From positions 992,001-1,056,000 of the forward strand of contig LBCK01000001.1 of NCBI GenBank assembly GCA_000980705.1: a stretch of DNA of 64,000 nucleotides, written 5' to 3'. A model generated the notes under the pieces. It was not told where the DNA came from, made no database searches, and saw only the letters and a program-made list of their open reading frames with translations. The translations under genes and the position numbers were made by a program. Of the stretch, positions 44,178 through 53,860 are shown piece after piece. Source of the stretch: Ruminococcus sp. UNK.MGS-30 (lineage in GTDB: Bacteria; Bacillota; Clostridia; Oscillospirales; Ruminococcaceae). Position 1 is the stretch's first letter, and each line of letters begins with the position of its first letter.

Positions 44178-44207
44178 TTGACAAAGCGGTGTACTCTCTG
44201 TTATAAT
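44178..44207 (+). promoter_or_regulatory. Exopolysaccharide operon promoter
   Basis: TTGACA (44178-44183), an 18-base spacer, then TATAAT (44202-44207). Confidence 0.75.
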
Positions 44208-44330
44208 GAAATTGTATGCTGTAAGCGCTGTTTGGAAGAGAAAACGGGCGTACAGCTTTGCCGGGAATGCCCGGCAGATCCTTTGGAAAGGAACACACAG
44301 CGGCACAGGATTCTGTGCTGTGATATCATC

Positions 44331-45746
44331 ATGAAAACTAACTGCAACCGAGACCAGTTCAAGCGCATTTTTTCGTTTTTTGCGGCGGTGCTGCTGGTGG
44401 GAATGTATGCAGCCGGCTTTGCATGGGTCTGGTATGAAAGCTACAGTTCTGCCATTCTGCTGCCGTTTTACCGGCGGGGCAACTGGGTCATGATCCTAAT
44501 CTATGTGGTGCTGGTGCTGCTGTTTGCCAAGTCATTCGGCGGACTGAAGATCGGCTATCTCAAGCGAACGGATATGTTCTATTCCCAGACGCTTTCCATC
44601 TTCTGTGTCAATGTGGTGACGTATTTTCAGATCAGCGTGGTCAACCGTGACTTTTCCGCTACGGTGCCGATGGTGCTGCTGACGATCGTAGATCTGGCGG
44701 TGCTGATCCTGTGGATCGTGCTGACCAACAAGCTGTATTTCCGGCTGTATCCGCCGAGAAAGCTGGTGGTCATCTACGGCGACCGGAACGCCGCCGAGCT
44801 GGTGCTGAAAATGAGCCGCCGGGTGGACAAGTATATGATCTGCGAATCCGTCAGCGCATCTGCGCCGCCGGAGGAGATCCGGGAGGCGATCTCCCGGTAT
44901 GAGGGCATCATCCTCTGCGAGGTCTCCGGGCGGCTGCGCAACGATCTCATCAAATATTGCTTTGCACAGAATGTCCGGGCGTATATTGCGCCGAAAATAT
45001 CCGACATTATCCTAAGAGGCGCAGAGGAGATCCGGCTGTTCGACACGCCGCTGCTGCTCTGCCGGAACTACGGGCTGACATTTGAGCAAAAGCTGGGCAA
45101 GCGTATCTTCGACCTGGTTTTTGCCGTTGTCTTTCTGGTGATCCTGTCGCCGGTGATGCTGGCGTCTGCCATCGCCATCAAGCTGGATGACGGCGGACCG
45201 GTGCTTTTCAAGCAAAAGCGTCTGACCTATCACGGAAAGGAATTTTACGTCTATAAGTTCCGGAGCATGGTGGTGGATGCGGAAAAATCCGGACCGCAGC
45301 TGGCAAAGGAAAACGACAGCCGCATCACCAAGGTGGGACGCATCCTGCGGAAATGCCGTCTGGACGAGCTGCCCCAGCTCATCAACATTCTCCGTGGCGA
45401 TATGTCCGTGGTGGGACCCAGACCGGAGCGCCCAGAACTGGCAGAAGAATATGAAAAAACCATGCCGGAATTTGAGTTCCGGCTGCAAGTGAAGGCAGGA
45501 CTCACCGGGTATGCACAGGTCACCGGACTGTATGACACCCTGCCTTATGATAAACTGAAAATGGACTTGATGTACATTGAAAACTATTCCATTTTCATGG
45601 ACCTGCGCATTATTCTGATGACACTGAAAACTGCATTGTTCCCCGGGGAAACCAATGAAGAGGCAAATGCGCACGATGCGCAGGAGCTGCTGTACCAGGA
45701 GGAACAGATACAGGAGCAGGAAAAAGAGAAAGGAGATCACTCATGA
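44331..45746 (+). CDS. Undecaprenyl-phosphate sugar-1-phosphate transferase (priming enzyme)
   Basis: A 471-residue polyisoprenyl-phosphate hexose-1-phosphate transferase that starts exopolysaccharide repeat-unit assembly. Four N-terminal helices (about 12-135), a CoA-binding-like Rossmann region (about 140-255), a fifth helix (about 270-295) and the catalytic domain with KRLTYHGKEFYVYKFRSM, LRKCRLDELPQLINILRGDMSVVGPRPERPEL and GLTGYAQVTG. The start at 44331 has no good ribosome-binding site, and an earlier in-frame TTG at 44232 also lacks one, so the true start is uncertain. It overlaps manC by 4 bases. Confidence 0.92.
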   Translation: MKTNCNRDQFKRIFSFFAAVLLVGMYAAGFAWVWYESYSSAILLPFYRRGNWVMILIYVVLVLLFAKSFGGLKIGYLKRTDMFYSQTLSIFCVNVVTYFQISVVNRDFSATVPMVLLTIVDLAVLILWIVLTNKLYFRLYPPRKLVVIYGDRNAAELVLKMSRRVDKYMICESVSASAPPEEIREAISRYEGIILCEVSGRLRNDLIKYCFAQNVRAYIAPKISDIILRGAEEIRLFDTPLLLCRNYGLTFEQKLGKRIFDLVFAVVFLVILSPVMLASAIAIKLDDGGPVLFKQKRLTYHGKEFYVYKFRSMVVDAEKSGPQLAKENDSRITKVGRILRKCRLDELPQLINILRGDMSVVGPRPERPELAEEYEKTMPEFEFRLQVKAGLTGYAQVTGLYDTLPYDKLKMDLMYIENYSIFMDLRIILMTLKTALFPGETNEEANAHDAQELLYQEEQIQEQEKEKGDHS

Positions 45747-46819
45747 AAGTGACCGCAGTCATCATGGCAGGCGGCAGAGGCGAACGCTTCTGGCCCAAGA
45801 GCCGTGGCAATTATCCCAAGCAGTTTCTCTCTCTGACCAAGGACGGAGAAACCATGATCCAGAAAACCGTAAAGCGTCTGCTGCCTATGGTGGCAATGGA
45901 GGACGTATTCGTAGTGACCAACGTAAGCTATGCCGCACTGGTCAAGGAACAGCTGCCGCAGCTGCCGGAGGAGAACATCCTGCTGGAGCCGTGTGCCAGA
46001 AATACAGCACCCTGTATCGGTCTGGCTGCCGCTGTGATCCGCAAGAAGTACGGCGAGGCAATGATGCTGGTGCTGCCCTCAGACCACCTCATCCGCTATG
46101 AAGAGATGTACGTGGACACCCTGCGCCAGGCAGTGGCTGTGGCAGAAAAAGAACAGAATCTGGTGACCATCGGCATTACCCCCACCTATCCGGAGACCGG
46201 CTATGGCTATATCAACTTTGAGCGTGACACCGACCTGGGAATGCCCGGCGTTTATCGGGTAGAGCGCTTTGTGGAAAAGCCGGATCTGGACACCGCCAAG
46301 GAATACCTGGCATCGCACCGGTATCTGTGGAACAGCGGTATGTTCGTGTGGAAGACTTCTTCCATTCTGGCGAACATCCAGAAACTGATGCCGGACATCT
46401 ACGAGGGTCTGGAGCGCATTGAGGCGGCAGTCGGCACAGGCAGCTATGCGTCCGTGCTGGAAACCGAGTATCACGCATTCCGCAGCGAGTCCATCGACTT
46501 CGGCGTCATGGAAAAGGCGGAGAACATTTACACCCTGCCGGGCAGCTTTGGCTGGGACGATGTGGGAAACTGGCTGGCAGTGGAGCGCATCAATCCCACC
46601 AACGAATACGGCAACTATATCGAGGGCGATGTCATCACCATCGGCACAGAGCGCAGCACCATCTGCGGCGGCAAGCGTCTGATCGCTGCGGTGGGCATCG
46701 AAGATCTTATTGTGGTAGATACCGATGACGCCGTGCTGATCTGCGCCAAGGACAGCACCCAGGATGTCAAGAAGGTCATCGAGAATCTGAAGATCTGCAA
46801 CCGAAACCAGCTGGTATAA
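45743..46819 (+). CDS. manC: Mannose-1-phosphate guanylyltransferase
   Basis: A 358-residue enzyme making GDP-mannose from mannose-1-phosphate and GTP. Signatures are IMAGGRGERFWPKSR, PKQFLSL, EPCARNTAPCIGLAA, LPSDHLI and FVEKPD. It lacks the C-terminal isomerase domain of bifunctional enzymes. It starts by ATGA overlap with the priming transferase. GDP-mannose feeds the gmd gene next to it. Confidence 0.96.
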   Translation: MKVTAVIMAGGRGERFWPKSRGNYPKQFLSLTKDGETMIQKTVKRLLPMVAMEDVFVVTNVSYAALVKEQLPQLPEENILLEPCARNTAPCIGLAAAVIRKKYGEAMMLVLPSDHLIRYEEMYVDTLRQAVAVAEKEQNLVTIGITPTYPETGYGYINFERDTDLGMPGVYRVERFVEKPDLDTAKEYLASHRYLWNSGMFVWKTSSILANIQKLMPDIYEGLERIEAAVGTGSYASVLETEYHAFRSESIDFGVMEKAENIYTLPGSFGWDDVGNWLAVERINPTNEYGNYIEGDVITIGTERSTICGGKRLIAAVGIEDLIVVDTDDAVLICAKDSTQDVKKVIENLKICNRNQLV

Positions 46820-46848
46820 GCAAAGGCATAACAATGCCGCTTAGATAG

Positions 46849-47901
<1,053 letters not shown>

Positions 47902-47939
47902 GCAATATAGCACAACAGACAATGAGATCATAAAAACAG

Positions 47940-47964
47940 GGGCAGAGTTTCTCTGCCCTTGTTT
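47940..47964 (+). terminator. Possible intra-operon attenuator
   Basis: A perfect 8-bp stem (47940-47947 with 47951-47958), a TTT loop and TTGTTT. It lies between gmd and the glycosyltransferases and could lower expression of the latter. Confidence 0.55.
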
Positions 47965-47994
47965 CCATATCATGCACGGAAGGAGAAACACGGA

Positions 47995-49146
47995 ATGCGC
48001 ATTGCATTTGATGTCCTGCCGCTGATCGGCTGCCGCATGACGGGCATCGGCTATTGTGAGGCAGGGCAGATCCAGGCTCTCACCAGGCTGTATCCGGACG
48101 ATGAGTTTCTGCTGCAGTTTTTCTCCCGGAAAAACGAGGAGATCAAGATCCAGCGGCTCCAGCCCTATCTTCGGGAAAATGTAAAGCCCCACTGGGCAAA
48201 GGCATCCGGCTATGTCTATCGGCTGGTGTCCAACTTTCTGCCCGTCTCTTATCGGCACTACTTCGGCGATAAGGCACAGGTGACCCATTTCTTCAACTAT
48301 ATCGCACCGCCGAAGGTGGCAGGAAAAACTGTGGTCACGGTACACGATATGGTGTACAAGACCTTTCCGGAAACGGTGCGTGGCAGGACCCGTTATATGC
48401 TGGACACCGGGCTGAAAAAGTCCATGAAGCGTGCCAGCCGCATTGTGACGGACTCGGAGTTCTCCAGGCAGGAGATCATTCGCTATTTCCCGCAGTTTGC
48501 GGACAAGATCCGTGTGGTTTACTGCGGCGTGAATACGGAAAAATTCCACCCGGTGGACGACCCGGCGCAGATCAGCGCTGTCAAGGAGAAGTACGGCATC
48601 GACCGGGACTATTTCCTCTATCTGGGGACAGTGGAACCCCGAAAGAATCTGGAGCGTCTGATCGAGGCGTATGACCGGTTCTGTCAGGGAAAGGAGACAC
48701 CGCCGTATCTGGTGCTTGCCGGCGGCAAGGGCTGGCTGGACAGCGGCATCTACAAAAAGGCAGAGGAACTTGGCAGGGGCGACCTGGTGAAGTTCACGGA
48801 ATATGTACCGGATGAAATGCTCTGTCCGCTGATGTGCGGTGCGCTGGCATTCGTGTTCCCGTCGATCTATGAGGGATTTGGGATGCCGCCGCTGGAGGCA
48901 ATGGCGTGCGGCGTTCCGGTGCTGACCACCCATGCGGCATCGCTGCCGGAAGTGGTCGGCGAGGATGCTGTGGTGACAGACCCCTATTCGCCGGAGGACA
49001 TCGCCGCCGGATTGGAGCGGCTGTATACGGACGAGGCACTGCGGCAGCGGCTGAAGGCGGCAGGGCCGAAACGTGCGGCGCAGTTCACCTGGGAGCGCTC
49101 CGCAGAGCAGCTTTATGCGGTCTATCAGGAGGCTTGCCGTGAGTGA
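47995..49146 (+). CDS. Glycosyltransferase, GT4 family (mannosyl/rhamnosyl type)
   Basis: A 383-residue GT-B glycosyltransferase. The N-terminal half starts [21 protein letters not shown] and has [14 protein letters not shown]. The C-terminal donor site includes [19 protein letters not shown] and [21 protein letters not shown], the GT4 E-x7-E pattern. GGAGAAACACGG precedes the ATG. A GDP-D-rhamnose or GDP-mannose donor is inferred from the operon. Confidence 0.92.
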   Translation: MRIAFDVLPLIGCRMTGIGYCEAGQIQALTRLYPDDEFLLQFFSRKNEEIKIQRLQPYLRENVKPHWAKASGYVYRLVSNFLPVSYRHYFGDKAQVTHFFNYIAPPKVAGKTVVTVHDMVYKTFPETVRGRTRYMLDTGLKKSMKRASRIVTDSEFSRQEIIRYFPQFADKIRVVYCGVNTEKFHPVDDPAQISAVKEKYGIDRDYFLYLGTVEPRKNLERLIEAYDRFCQGKETPPYLVLAGGKGWLDSGIYKKAEELGRGDLVKFTEYVPDEMLCPLMCGALAFVFPSIYEGFGMPPLEAMACGVPVLTTHAASLPEVVGEDAVVTDPYSPEDIAAGLERLYTDEALRQRLKAAGPKRAAQFTWERSAEQLYAVYQEACRE

Positions 49147-50290
49147 GCAGAGAAAGCTGCATATTTTGCAGGTCAACAAGGCGTATTATCCCCACATCGG
49201 CGGCATTGAAAGCCTGGTGCGGACGTTTTCCCGGGAGCTGCAAAAGCGTGCAGAGGTGAAAGTTCTGGTCTGCCAGGAAAAGGGGAAGGGCGAGGACCGG
49301 GTAGTCGAAGGCGTACCGGTACACTATGCGTCCAGCCTCGGCACATACTTTTCCTGTCCGCTGTCCTTTTCCTTTCTGCGGAAATTCCGGGAGATGGCGA
49401 AGTGGGCAGACGTGGTGGAATTCCACGTGCCGTTTCCGCTGGCAGATCTGGCGTGCCTGCTGTCCGGCTATCGTGGCGGCGTGGTGATCGCCTGGCACAG
49501 CGATGTGGTGCGGCAAAAGACACTGCTCCGGTTTTATAAGCCATTGCTGATGAAATTCCTGCGCCGTGCGGACTGCATCATTGCGGCGACAGAGGGACAC
49601 ATCACCAGTTCGCCGTTTCTGACCCAGTTCCGGGAAAAATGCCGCATTATCCCTTACGGCATTGACGTGCAGGCGTACCGGAGCGTGGAACGCAAGCCCA
49701 TCCTGCGGCAGGTACAGCAAAATCCGGAAACGGTGCGTGTGCTGTTTGTGGGACGGTTCGTGTACTACAAGGGCATTGAGGTGCTGCTGCACGCATTTGC
49801 CGGGGTGCATGGCTGTGAGCTGTTCCTGGTGGGACACGGCACGCCGGAGATGGAAGAGAAACTGCACCGCATGACGGAAGAGGCGCACATGGCGGCGCAG
49901 GTACATTTCCTGGGAAATCTGCCGGAGGAAGATCTCCGGGCGGCGTTTGCGGACTGTGATATCTTTGTGTTGCCCTCGGTGGCGAACAGCGAGGCGTTCG
50001 GCATCGTGCAGCAGGAGGCGATGGTCTACGGCAAGCCGGTCATCAACACGGCGCTGCCCACCGGCGTGCCGCACGTCAGCCTGGACGGTGTGACGGGAAT
50101 CACCGTGCCGCCGGAGGATGCAGATGCACTGGCACAGGCGATACAGAAACTGGCAGACGACAAGGCGCTGCGGGAACAGTACGGCAGCGCAGCGGCAAAG
50201 CGTGTGGCAGAGGAATATGAGGAGAAAGACGTGGTAGACAAGGTGTATGCCACGCTGAAAGAAGTAGCAGAAAGGCGGCAAAGGACATGA
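49139..50290 (+). CDS. Glycosyltransferase, GT4 family
   Basis: A 383-residue GT-B glycosyltransferase starting at GTG 49139, with AGGAGG 6 bases upstream inside the previous gene (8-base overlap). It has HILQVNKAYYPHIGGIESLVRTF, AWHSDVVRQK, RVLFVGRFVYYKGIEVLLHAF and SVANSEAFGIVQQEAMVYGKPVI, typical of GT4 mannosyl/rhamnosyltransferases. Its stop overlaps the rmd start (ATGA). Confidence 0.92.
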   Translation: MSEQRKLHILQVNKAYYPHIGGIESLVRTFSRELQKRAEVKVLVCQEKGKGEDRVVEGVPVHYASSLGTYFSCPLSFSFLRKFREMAKWADVVEFHVPFPLADLACLLSGYRGGVVIAWHSDVVRQKTLLRFYKPLLMKFLRRADCIIAATEGHITSSPFLTQFREKCRIIPYGIDVQAYRSVERKPILRQVQQNPETVRVLFVGRFVYYKGIEVLLHAFAGVHGCELFLVGHGTPEMEEKLHRMTEEAHMAAQVHFLGNLPEEDLRAAFADCDIFVLPSVANSEAFGIVQQEAMVYGKPVINTALPTGVPHVSLDGVTGITVPPEDADALAQAIQKLADDKALREQYGSAAAKRVAEEYEEKDVVDKVYATLKEVAERRQRT

Positions 50291-51231
50291 AAGCACTGAT
50301 TATTGGCGGCGGCGGATTTGTCGGACGGTATCTGGCGGAACACCTGGTGCAGGACTGCGGTTGGGAGACATTTCTGACAAAGCTGCCCAAGGAGAATGTG
50401 GAAGTAGAGGGCTGTGAGGCATACAATCTGGACATTCTGGACAAGGACGCTGTCGAGGCGCTGCTGGTGCGGCTGAAACCGGATGCCATTTTACATCTGG
50501 CGGCGCAGAGTTCAGTGGCTTATTCCTGGAAGAATCCCCAGCTGACGGCGGATATCAACATCCACGGCTGTCTGAATGTGCTGGATGCAGTGCGCAGCGT
50601 TCCCGGCTATGCACCGAAAATCTTGCTGATCGGTTCCGGTGAGGAATACGGCGTACTGCCGGAAAACACCAGCCTGGTGAGCGAGACCACGCCGGTGCAT
50701 CCGGCGAATCCGTATGCCATCACCAAGCTGGCGCAGAATCTCTTCGGCGAGCTGTACGCCAAGGCATATGATATGCACATCATGATGGTGCGTGCGTTCA
50801 ACCACATCGGTCCGGGACAGCTGCCCCAGTTCGTGGTCTCGGATTTCTGCAAACAGGTGGCAGAGATCTCCGCCGGGGTGCGTGAGCCGGTGATGCGTGT
50901 GGGCAATCTGACAGCGGCACGGGATTTCACCGATGTCCGTGATGTGGTTCGGGCGTATTCTCTGCTGATCGAACACGGACGCTCCGGCGAGGTCTACAAC
51001 GTAGGCAGCGGCAGAGCCATTTCCATCCAGGAGATTCTGGACCGCATCATTGCACACAGCGGCACAAACATCACCGTGGAAGTAGACCCGGCGAAGCTGC
51101 GTCCGGTAGAAGTGCCGGTGATCCGGGCGGATATCTCCAAGCTCCAGGCGGACACAGGCTGGCAGCCGGAGATCCCGCTGGAACAGACCATTGCAGAGAC
51201 ACTGGACGACTGGAAAAACAAGCTGAAATAA
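50287..51231 (+). CDS. rmd: GDP-6-deoxy-D-mannose reductase
   Basis: A 314-residue extended SDR that reduces the 4-keto group of the Gmd product to give GDP-D-rhamnose. It has GGGGFVGRYLAEHL, HLAAQSSVAYSWKNP, GSGEEYG, NPYAITKLAQN with the YxxxK pair, and RAFNHIGPGQ. The last motif and the presence of gmd favour Rmd over a UDP-glucose 4-epimerase. Fucose synthase (Fcl) would have a different C-terminal half. Confidence 0.88.
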   Translation: MKALIIGGGGFVGRYLAEHLVQDCGWETFLTKLPKENVEVEGCEAYNLDILDKDAVEALLVRLKPDAILHLAAQSSVAYSWKNPQLTADINIHGCLNVLDAVRSVPGYAPKILLIGSGEEYGVLPENTSLVSETTPVHPANPYAITKLAQNLFGELYAKAYDMHIMMVRAFNHIGPGQLPQFVVSDFCKQVAEISAGVREPVMRVGNLTAARDFTDVRDVVRAYSLLIEHGRSGEVYNVGSGRAISIQEILDRIIAHSGTNITVEVDPAKLRPVEVPVIRADISKLQADTGWQPEIPLEQTIAETLDDWKNKLK

Positions 51232-51252
51232 GATTGGAGGAGGCGCAGGCGT

Positions 51253-51687
51253 ATGGCACAATTGGAAGAACTGCTGGAAAAGAAACCGGATGCTGTGTCT
51301 GAGGATATGGGATACAGCACCCCTTCTGACGCATATCCGGAGGACGAATGGGAAAAGCAGAAGCTAAAGGGCTGGCCTCGCCAGATCCATGTGTTCGGGA
51401 TGCGGCAGAACCAGATCAACCGTGGCACAGCGGCTCGGCTGCGTGCGCTGGAAATCCAGAACCGGACGCTGGAGATCAAGATTCAGCGCCTGGAAGAAGA
51501 ACTGGAGGGCCTGGCGGCACGGGAGAAGAAGATCCTGGGCAGAGTTGCGGCTGAAATGGACACCATGCAGGCAGAGATCAACCGTCTGCGGCTGTCCACC
51601 CAGCTGAACAGCAATGCGCTGGACCGCATTCTGCGGCAGCCGGAACCGGAAAGCGCAGAGAAAGAAAACGATTCCCAGGAATCGTAA
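51253..51687 (+). CDS. Coiled-coil protein at the end of the exopolysaccharide operon
   Basis: A 144-residue soluble protein I do not recognise. Residues 60-125 form a strong coiled coil. The N-terminus is acidic. KGWPRQIHVFGMRQNQINRGTAARLRALE is notable. There is no membrane segment. GGAGGAGG lies 14-21 bases upstream of the ATG. It may be a regulator or scaffold of the assembly machinery, judged only by position. Confidence 0.7.
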   Translation: MAQLEELLEKKPDAVSEDMGYSTPSDAYPEDEWEKQKLKGWPRQIHVFGMRQNQINRGTAARLRALEIQNRTLEIKIQRLEEELEGLAAREKKILGRVAAEMDTMQAEINRLRLSTQLNSNALDRILRQPEPESAEKENDSQES

Positions 51688-51699
51688 TTGATACAGAAC

Positions 51700-51741
51700 A
51701 GCGGCGGCAGGCACTGCAAAATGGTGTCTGCCGCCGTTTTC
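51700..51741 (+). terminator. Exopolysaccharide operon terminator
   Basis: Stem CGGCGGCAG with CTGCCGCCG extended by CAC/GTG, then TTTT. Confidence 0.75.
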
Positions 51742-51874
51742 GTCTGTAAACACTTTGTAGGATTTTGTCGGAAAAGTCACCGCATTTTGCGAAAGCATAC
51801 ACGAAATGCAGCAGAAAAACTAGGCAAAATGCCGGAGCAGCGGCTGCTTTTGTAAATGAATTGTAAGATTTCCC

Positions 51875-51903
51875 TTGACAATCGGAGGAAAGTACGATAT
51901 AAT
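51875..51903 (+). promoter_or_regulatory. Consensus promoter of pspA
   Basis: TTGACA (51875-51880), exactly 17 bases, TATAAT (51898-51903): full sigma-A consensus. Confidence 0.85.
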
Positions 51904-52021
51904 AATAGAAAGTGTTTTCGCAGAAATGCCGGAAACACCGCTTAAAATCAGAACATTGTACATGAATATGACGGCAGACCGGGAACGCTCCGGGATGCAA
52001 TAACCATGACGGAGGAACATT

Positions 52022-52726
52022 ATGGGCATTTTTTCAAGAATCGGTGACGTGCTGAAGGCAAATATCAACGACATGATCGACCGGGCAGAAGATCCGGAAA
52101 AGATGGTGAAACAGATCATCCTGGATCTGCAAAAGGAAGTCAGCAAGGCAACACAGGCGCTGGGCAAGGCAATGGCAAGCGAGCGCATTGCAAAGCGGCA
52201 GTATGAGGATGCCGTAAAGACCTCCTCCGATTGGGAAATGAAGGCAAAGGCAGCGCTCAACGCCGGCGAAGTCGATCTGGCGAAGAAAGCCCTTTCCAAT
52301 AAGGTCAAGGCAGACGAAAACGTCAAGCAGTATCAGCAGATGTATGAGCAGATCTCGGCGCAGACCGCACAGCTCAGAGAGCAGGTCGAGGCGCTGAAAT
52401 CAAAGCTGGACGAGGCGAAGAGCCGCCAGGCAATGCTGATCGCACGTTCTCAGATGGCAAAGACCCAGAAGAATCTTGCACAGTCTGTGGGCGGCATGGA
52501 TGCCTCCAGTGCGCTGGATAAATTCAACCGCATGGAAGAAAAGGTGACCCGCCAGGAGGCTGAGGCACAGGCATTCTCGGAAATGGCTGGTGTTACCGGC
52601 TCTGCGGAGGAAAAGTCATTCGAACAGTTACAGCATGATATGGACGTGGATGCAGAGCTGCAGCGGCTCATGGCAGAAATGGGTCAGACAGAAACTGCAT
52701 CGGAAACAGAAGGGAGTGCAGTTTAA
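52022..52726 (+). CDS. pspA: PspA/IM30 (Vipp1) membrane-stress protein
   Basis: A 234-residue ESCRT-III-related protein that coats and stabilises the inner face of the cell membrane. It begins MGIFSRIGDVLKANINDMIDRAEDPEKMVKQII, the amphipathic helix and first family helix, followed by long coiled coils (30-200). AGCCGGAGGAAC-like GGAGGAACATT precedes the ATG. A 52-residue membrane protein follows after 2 bases, likely a membrane partner. LiaH-type envelope-stress control is plausible but not shown. Confidence 0.94.
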   Translation: MGIFSRIGDVLKANINDMIDRAEDPEKMVKQIILDLQKEVSKATQALGKAMASERIAKRQYEDAVKTSSDWEMKAKAALNAGEVDLAKKALSNKVKADENVKQYQQMYEQISAQTAQLREQVEALKSKLDEAKSRQAMLIARSQMAKTQKNLAQSVGGMDASSALDKFNRMEEKVTRQEAEAQAFSEMAGVTGSAEEKSFEQLQHDMDVDAELQRLMAEMGQTETASETEGSAV

Positions 52727-52728
52727 TC

Positions 52729-52887
52729 ATGGCACGGAAAGAAGAAAAAACATCTCTTTGCGGAATTCTGATGGTCTTGGCGGCAATCGCTGTGGGCGTG
52801 GCAGGTATTGTGTATGCGCTCTCTACGCACCGCCGCCATATCAACCGGGAAAAATGGAAGGACTACGACGAGTGCGGCTTGGTATAA
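52729..52887 (+). CDS. Small single-helix membrane protein cotranscribed with pspA
   Basis: A 52-residue protein: MARKEEKTS, then one membrane helix (about 12-31, ILMVLAAIAVGVAGIVYAL), then a charged tail HRRHINREKWKDYDECGLV. GGGAG lies about 14 bases upstream. It starts 2 bases after the pspA stop. The positive-inside rule does not give a clear topology. I infer a membrane anchor or partner for PspA from position and shape. Confidence 0.75.
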   Translation: MARKEEKTSLCGILMVLAAIAVGVAGIVYALSTHRRHINREKWKDYDECGLV

Positions 52888-53012
52888 GCGGCAGATTTCT
52901 ATGAAAAATGGAATCACATTCCATCGTAAATATCCATATATTAGAATGCGCAAAATCTAATTTTGGAAATAAAACTATAGAAAAGTATAAAATAAATCAA
53001 GTGAAAAGTGTG

Positions 53013-53050
53013 AAATCGGGTGCAGGCAAGGGCTTGTACCCGATTTTTTC
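53013..53050 (+). terminator. pspA operon terminator
   Basis: Stem AAATCGGGT (53013-53021) with ACCCGATTT (53038-53046), then T-rich sequence. Confidence 0.75.
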
Positions 53051-53079
53051 AAAATAGGCTCAAATTATGTCAAAACGAA

Positions 53080-53108
53080 TTGCATTGCGGAAAAAGGTGT
53101 GTTATAAT
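53080..53108 (+). promoter_or_regulatory. Promoter of the exonuclease gene
   Basis: TTGCAT (53080-53085), 17 bases, TATAAT (53103-53108). Confidence 0.75.
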
Positions 53109-53142
53109 AACAATATCCAATTGGAAAAAAGGGGAAGTGAAT

Positions 53143-53781
53143 ATGCACGGAAATAAGATCGTGCTGGACTTGGAGTTTACACCGGTTCGTGACCCGGACC
53201 TCCAGGCAGTTGCGAGCAGCGAGATCTTAGAGATCGGTGCTGTCAAGTTAAATGAAAACAATGAGGTAATGGAGGAATTTCAAACCTATGTGAAGCCCCA
53301 GTACAGCAGCATTCCGCCGCACATCACTCGCATCACCGGGATCACGGAGAAAACGGTGGAGAATGCGCCGTCCTATGGCGCAGCGGTGGCGGCTTTCACG
53401 GACTGGGTGGGGGACAGCGTGCGCAGCCGGTTCTACACCTGGAGCAATTCAGACCAGGGCGTTCTGTTGAAAGAGGCGGATCTGAAAGAGCAGACGCTGC
53501 ACAAAATGTTCTATACCTACTGGGTGGATCTCCAGCGGATCCACCAGCGGCTCTACGGGTTCACCCGTCCCATGAATCTCACCAGTGCGCTGGGGTCGAT
53601 GCAGATCTATTTCAAGGGGACGGAGCATGGTGCGCTGGCAGATGCCAGAAACACCGCCGGAATCTTGCAGCAGCTCAGCCATGTACAGGCGGTGCGGCAG
53701 CAGATCGAGGCATCGCACATTACATACAACAGCACAGAGTCCCATGGATTCACTATGGGGCTGGTTTTCAAGAACCGCTGA
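53143..53781 (+). CDS. DEDDh-type 3'-5' exonuclease
   Basis: A 212-residue exonuclease of the DnaQ/KapD class. Motif I is VLDLEFTP, motif II is near FYTWSNSDQG, and motif III is HGALADARNT with the H-x4-D pattern. PPHITRITGITEKTVENAP is a typical DnaQ-fold stretch. The start at 53143 follows GGGGAAGTG. It is shorter than a polymerase epsilon subunit and has no extra domains, so it is more like a stand-alone RNA/DNA trimming enzyme. Confidence 0.9.
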   Translation: MHGNKIVLDLEFTPVRDPDLQAVASSEILEIGAVKLNENNEVMEEFQTYVKPQYSSIPPHITRITGITEKTVENAPSYGAAVAAFTDWVGDSVRSRFYTWSNSDQGVLLKEADLKEQTLHKMFYTYWVDLQRIHQRLYGFTRPMNLTSALGSMQIYFKGTEHGALADARNTAGILQQLSHVQAVRQQIEASHITYNSTESHGFTMGLVFKNR

Positions 53782-53860
53782 ACGCAAAAAAGCAGAGACA
53801 CCGGATGTGGTATCTCTGCCGTAAAAGGGATTCGCATAAAAGGGATTCGATTGTTTTCGG

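Larger units (their letters stand above)
43920..44330. other. 411-bp region before the exopolysaccharide operon
   Basis: Holds the terminator at 43992, about 150 bases without recognised features, the operon promoter at 44178, and a leader of about 115 bases containing GCCGGGAATGCCCGGC, a short hairpin at 44261-44276. Confidence 0.6.
51688..52021. other. 334-bp region before pspA
   Basis: Contains the operon terminator (51700-51741) and the pspA promoter (51875-51903). The stretch between shows no recognised feature. Confidence 0.6.

Noticed and set aside
50287..51231. UDP-glucose 4-epimerase or dTDP-glucose dehydratase
   Set aside because: The gene sits with manC and gmd, and its motifs fit GDP-4-keto-6-deoxymannose reductase better.
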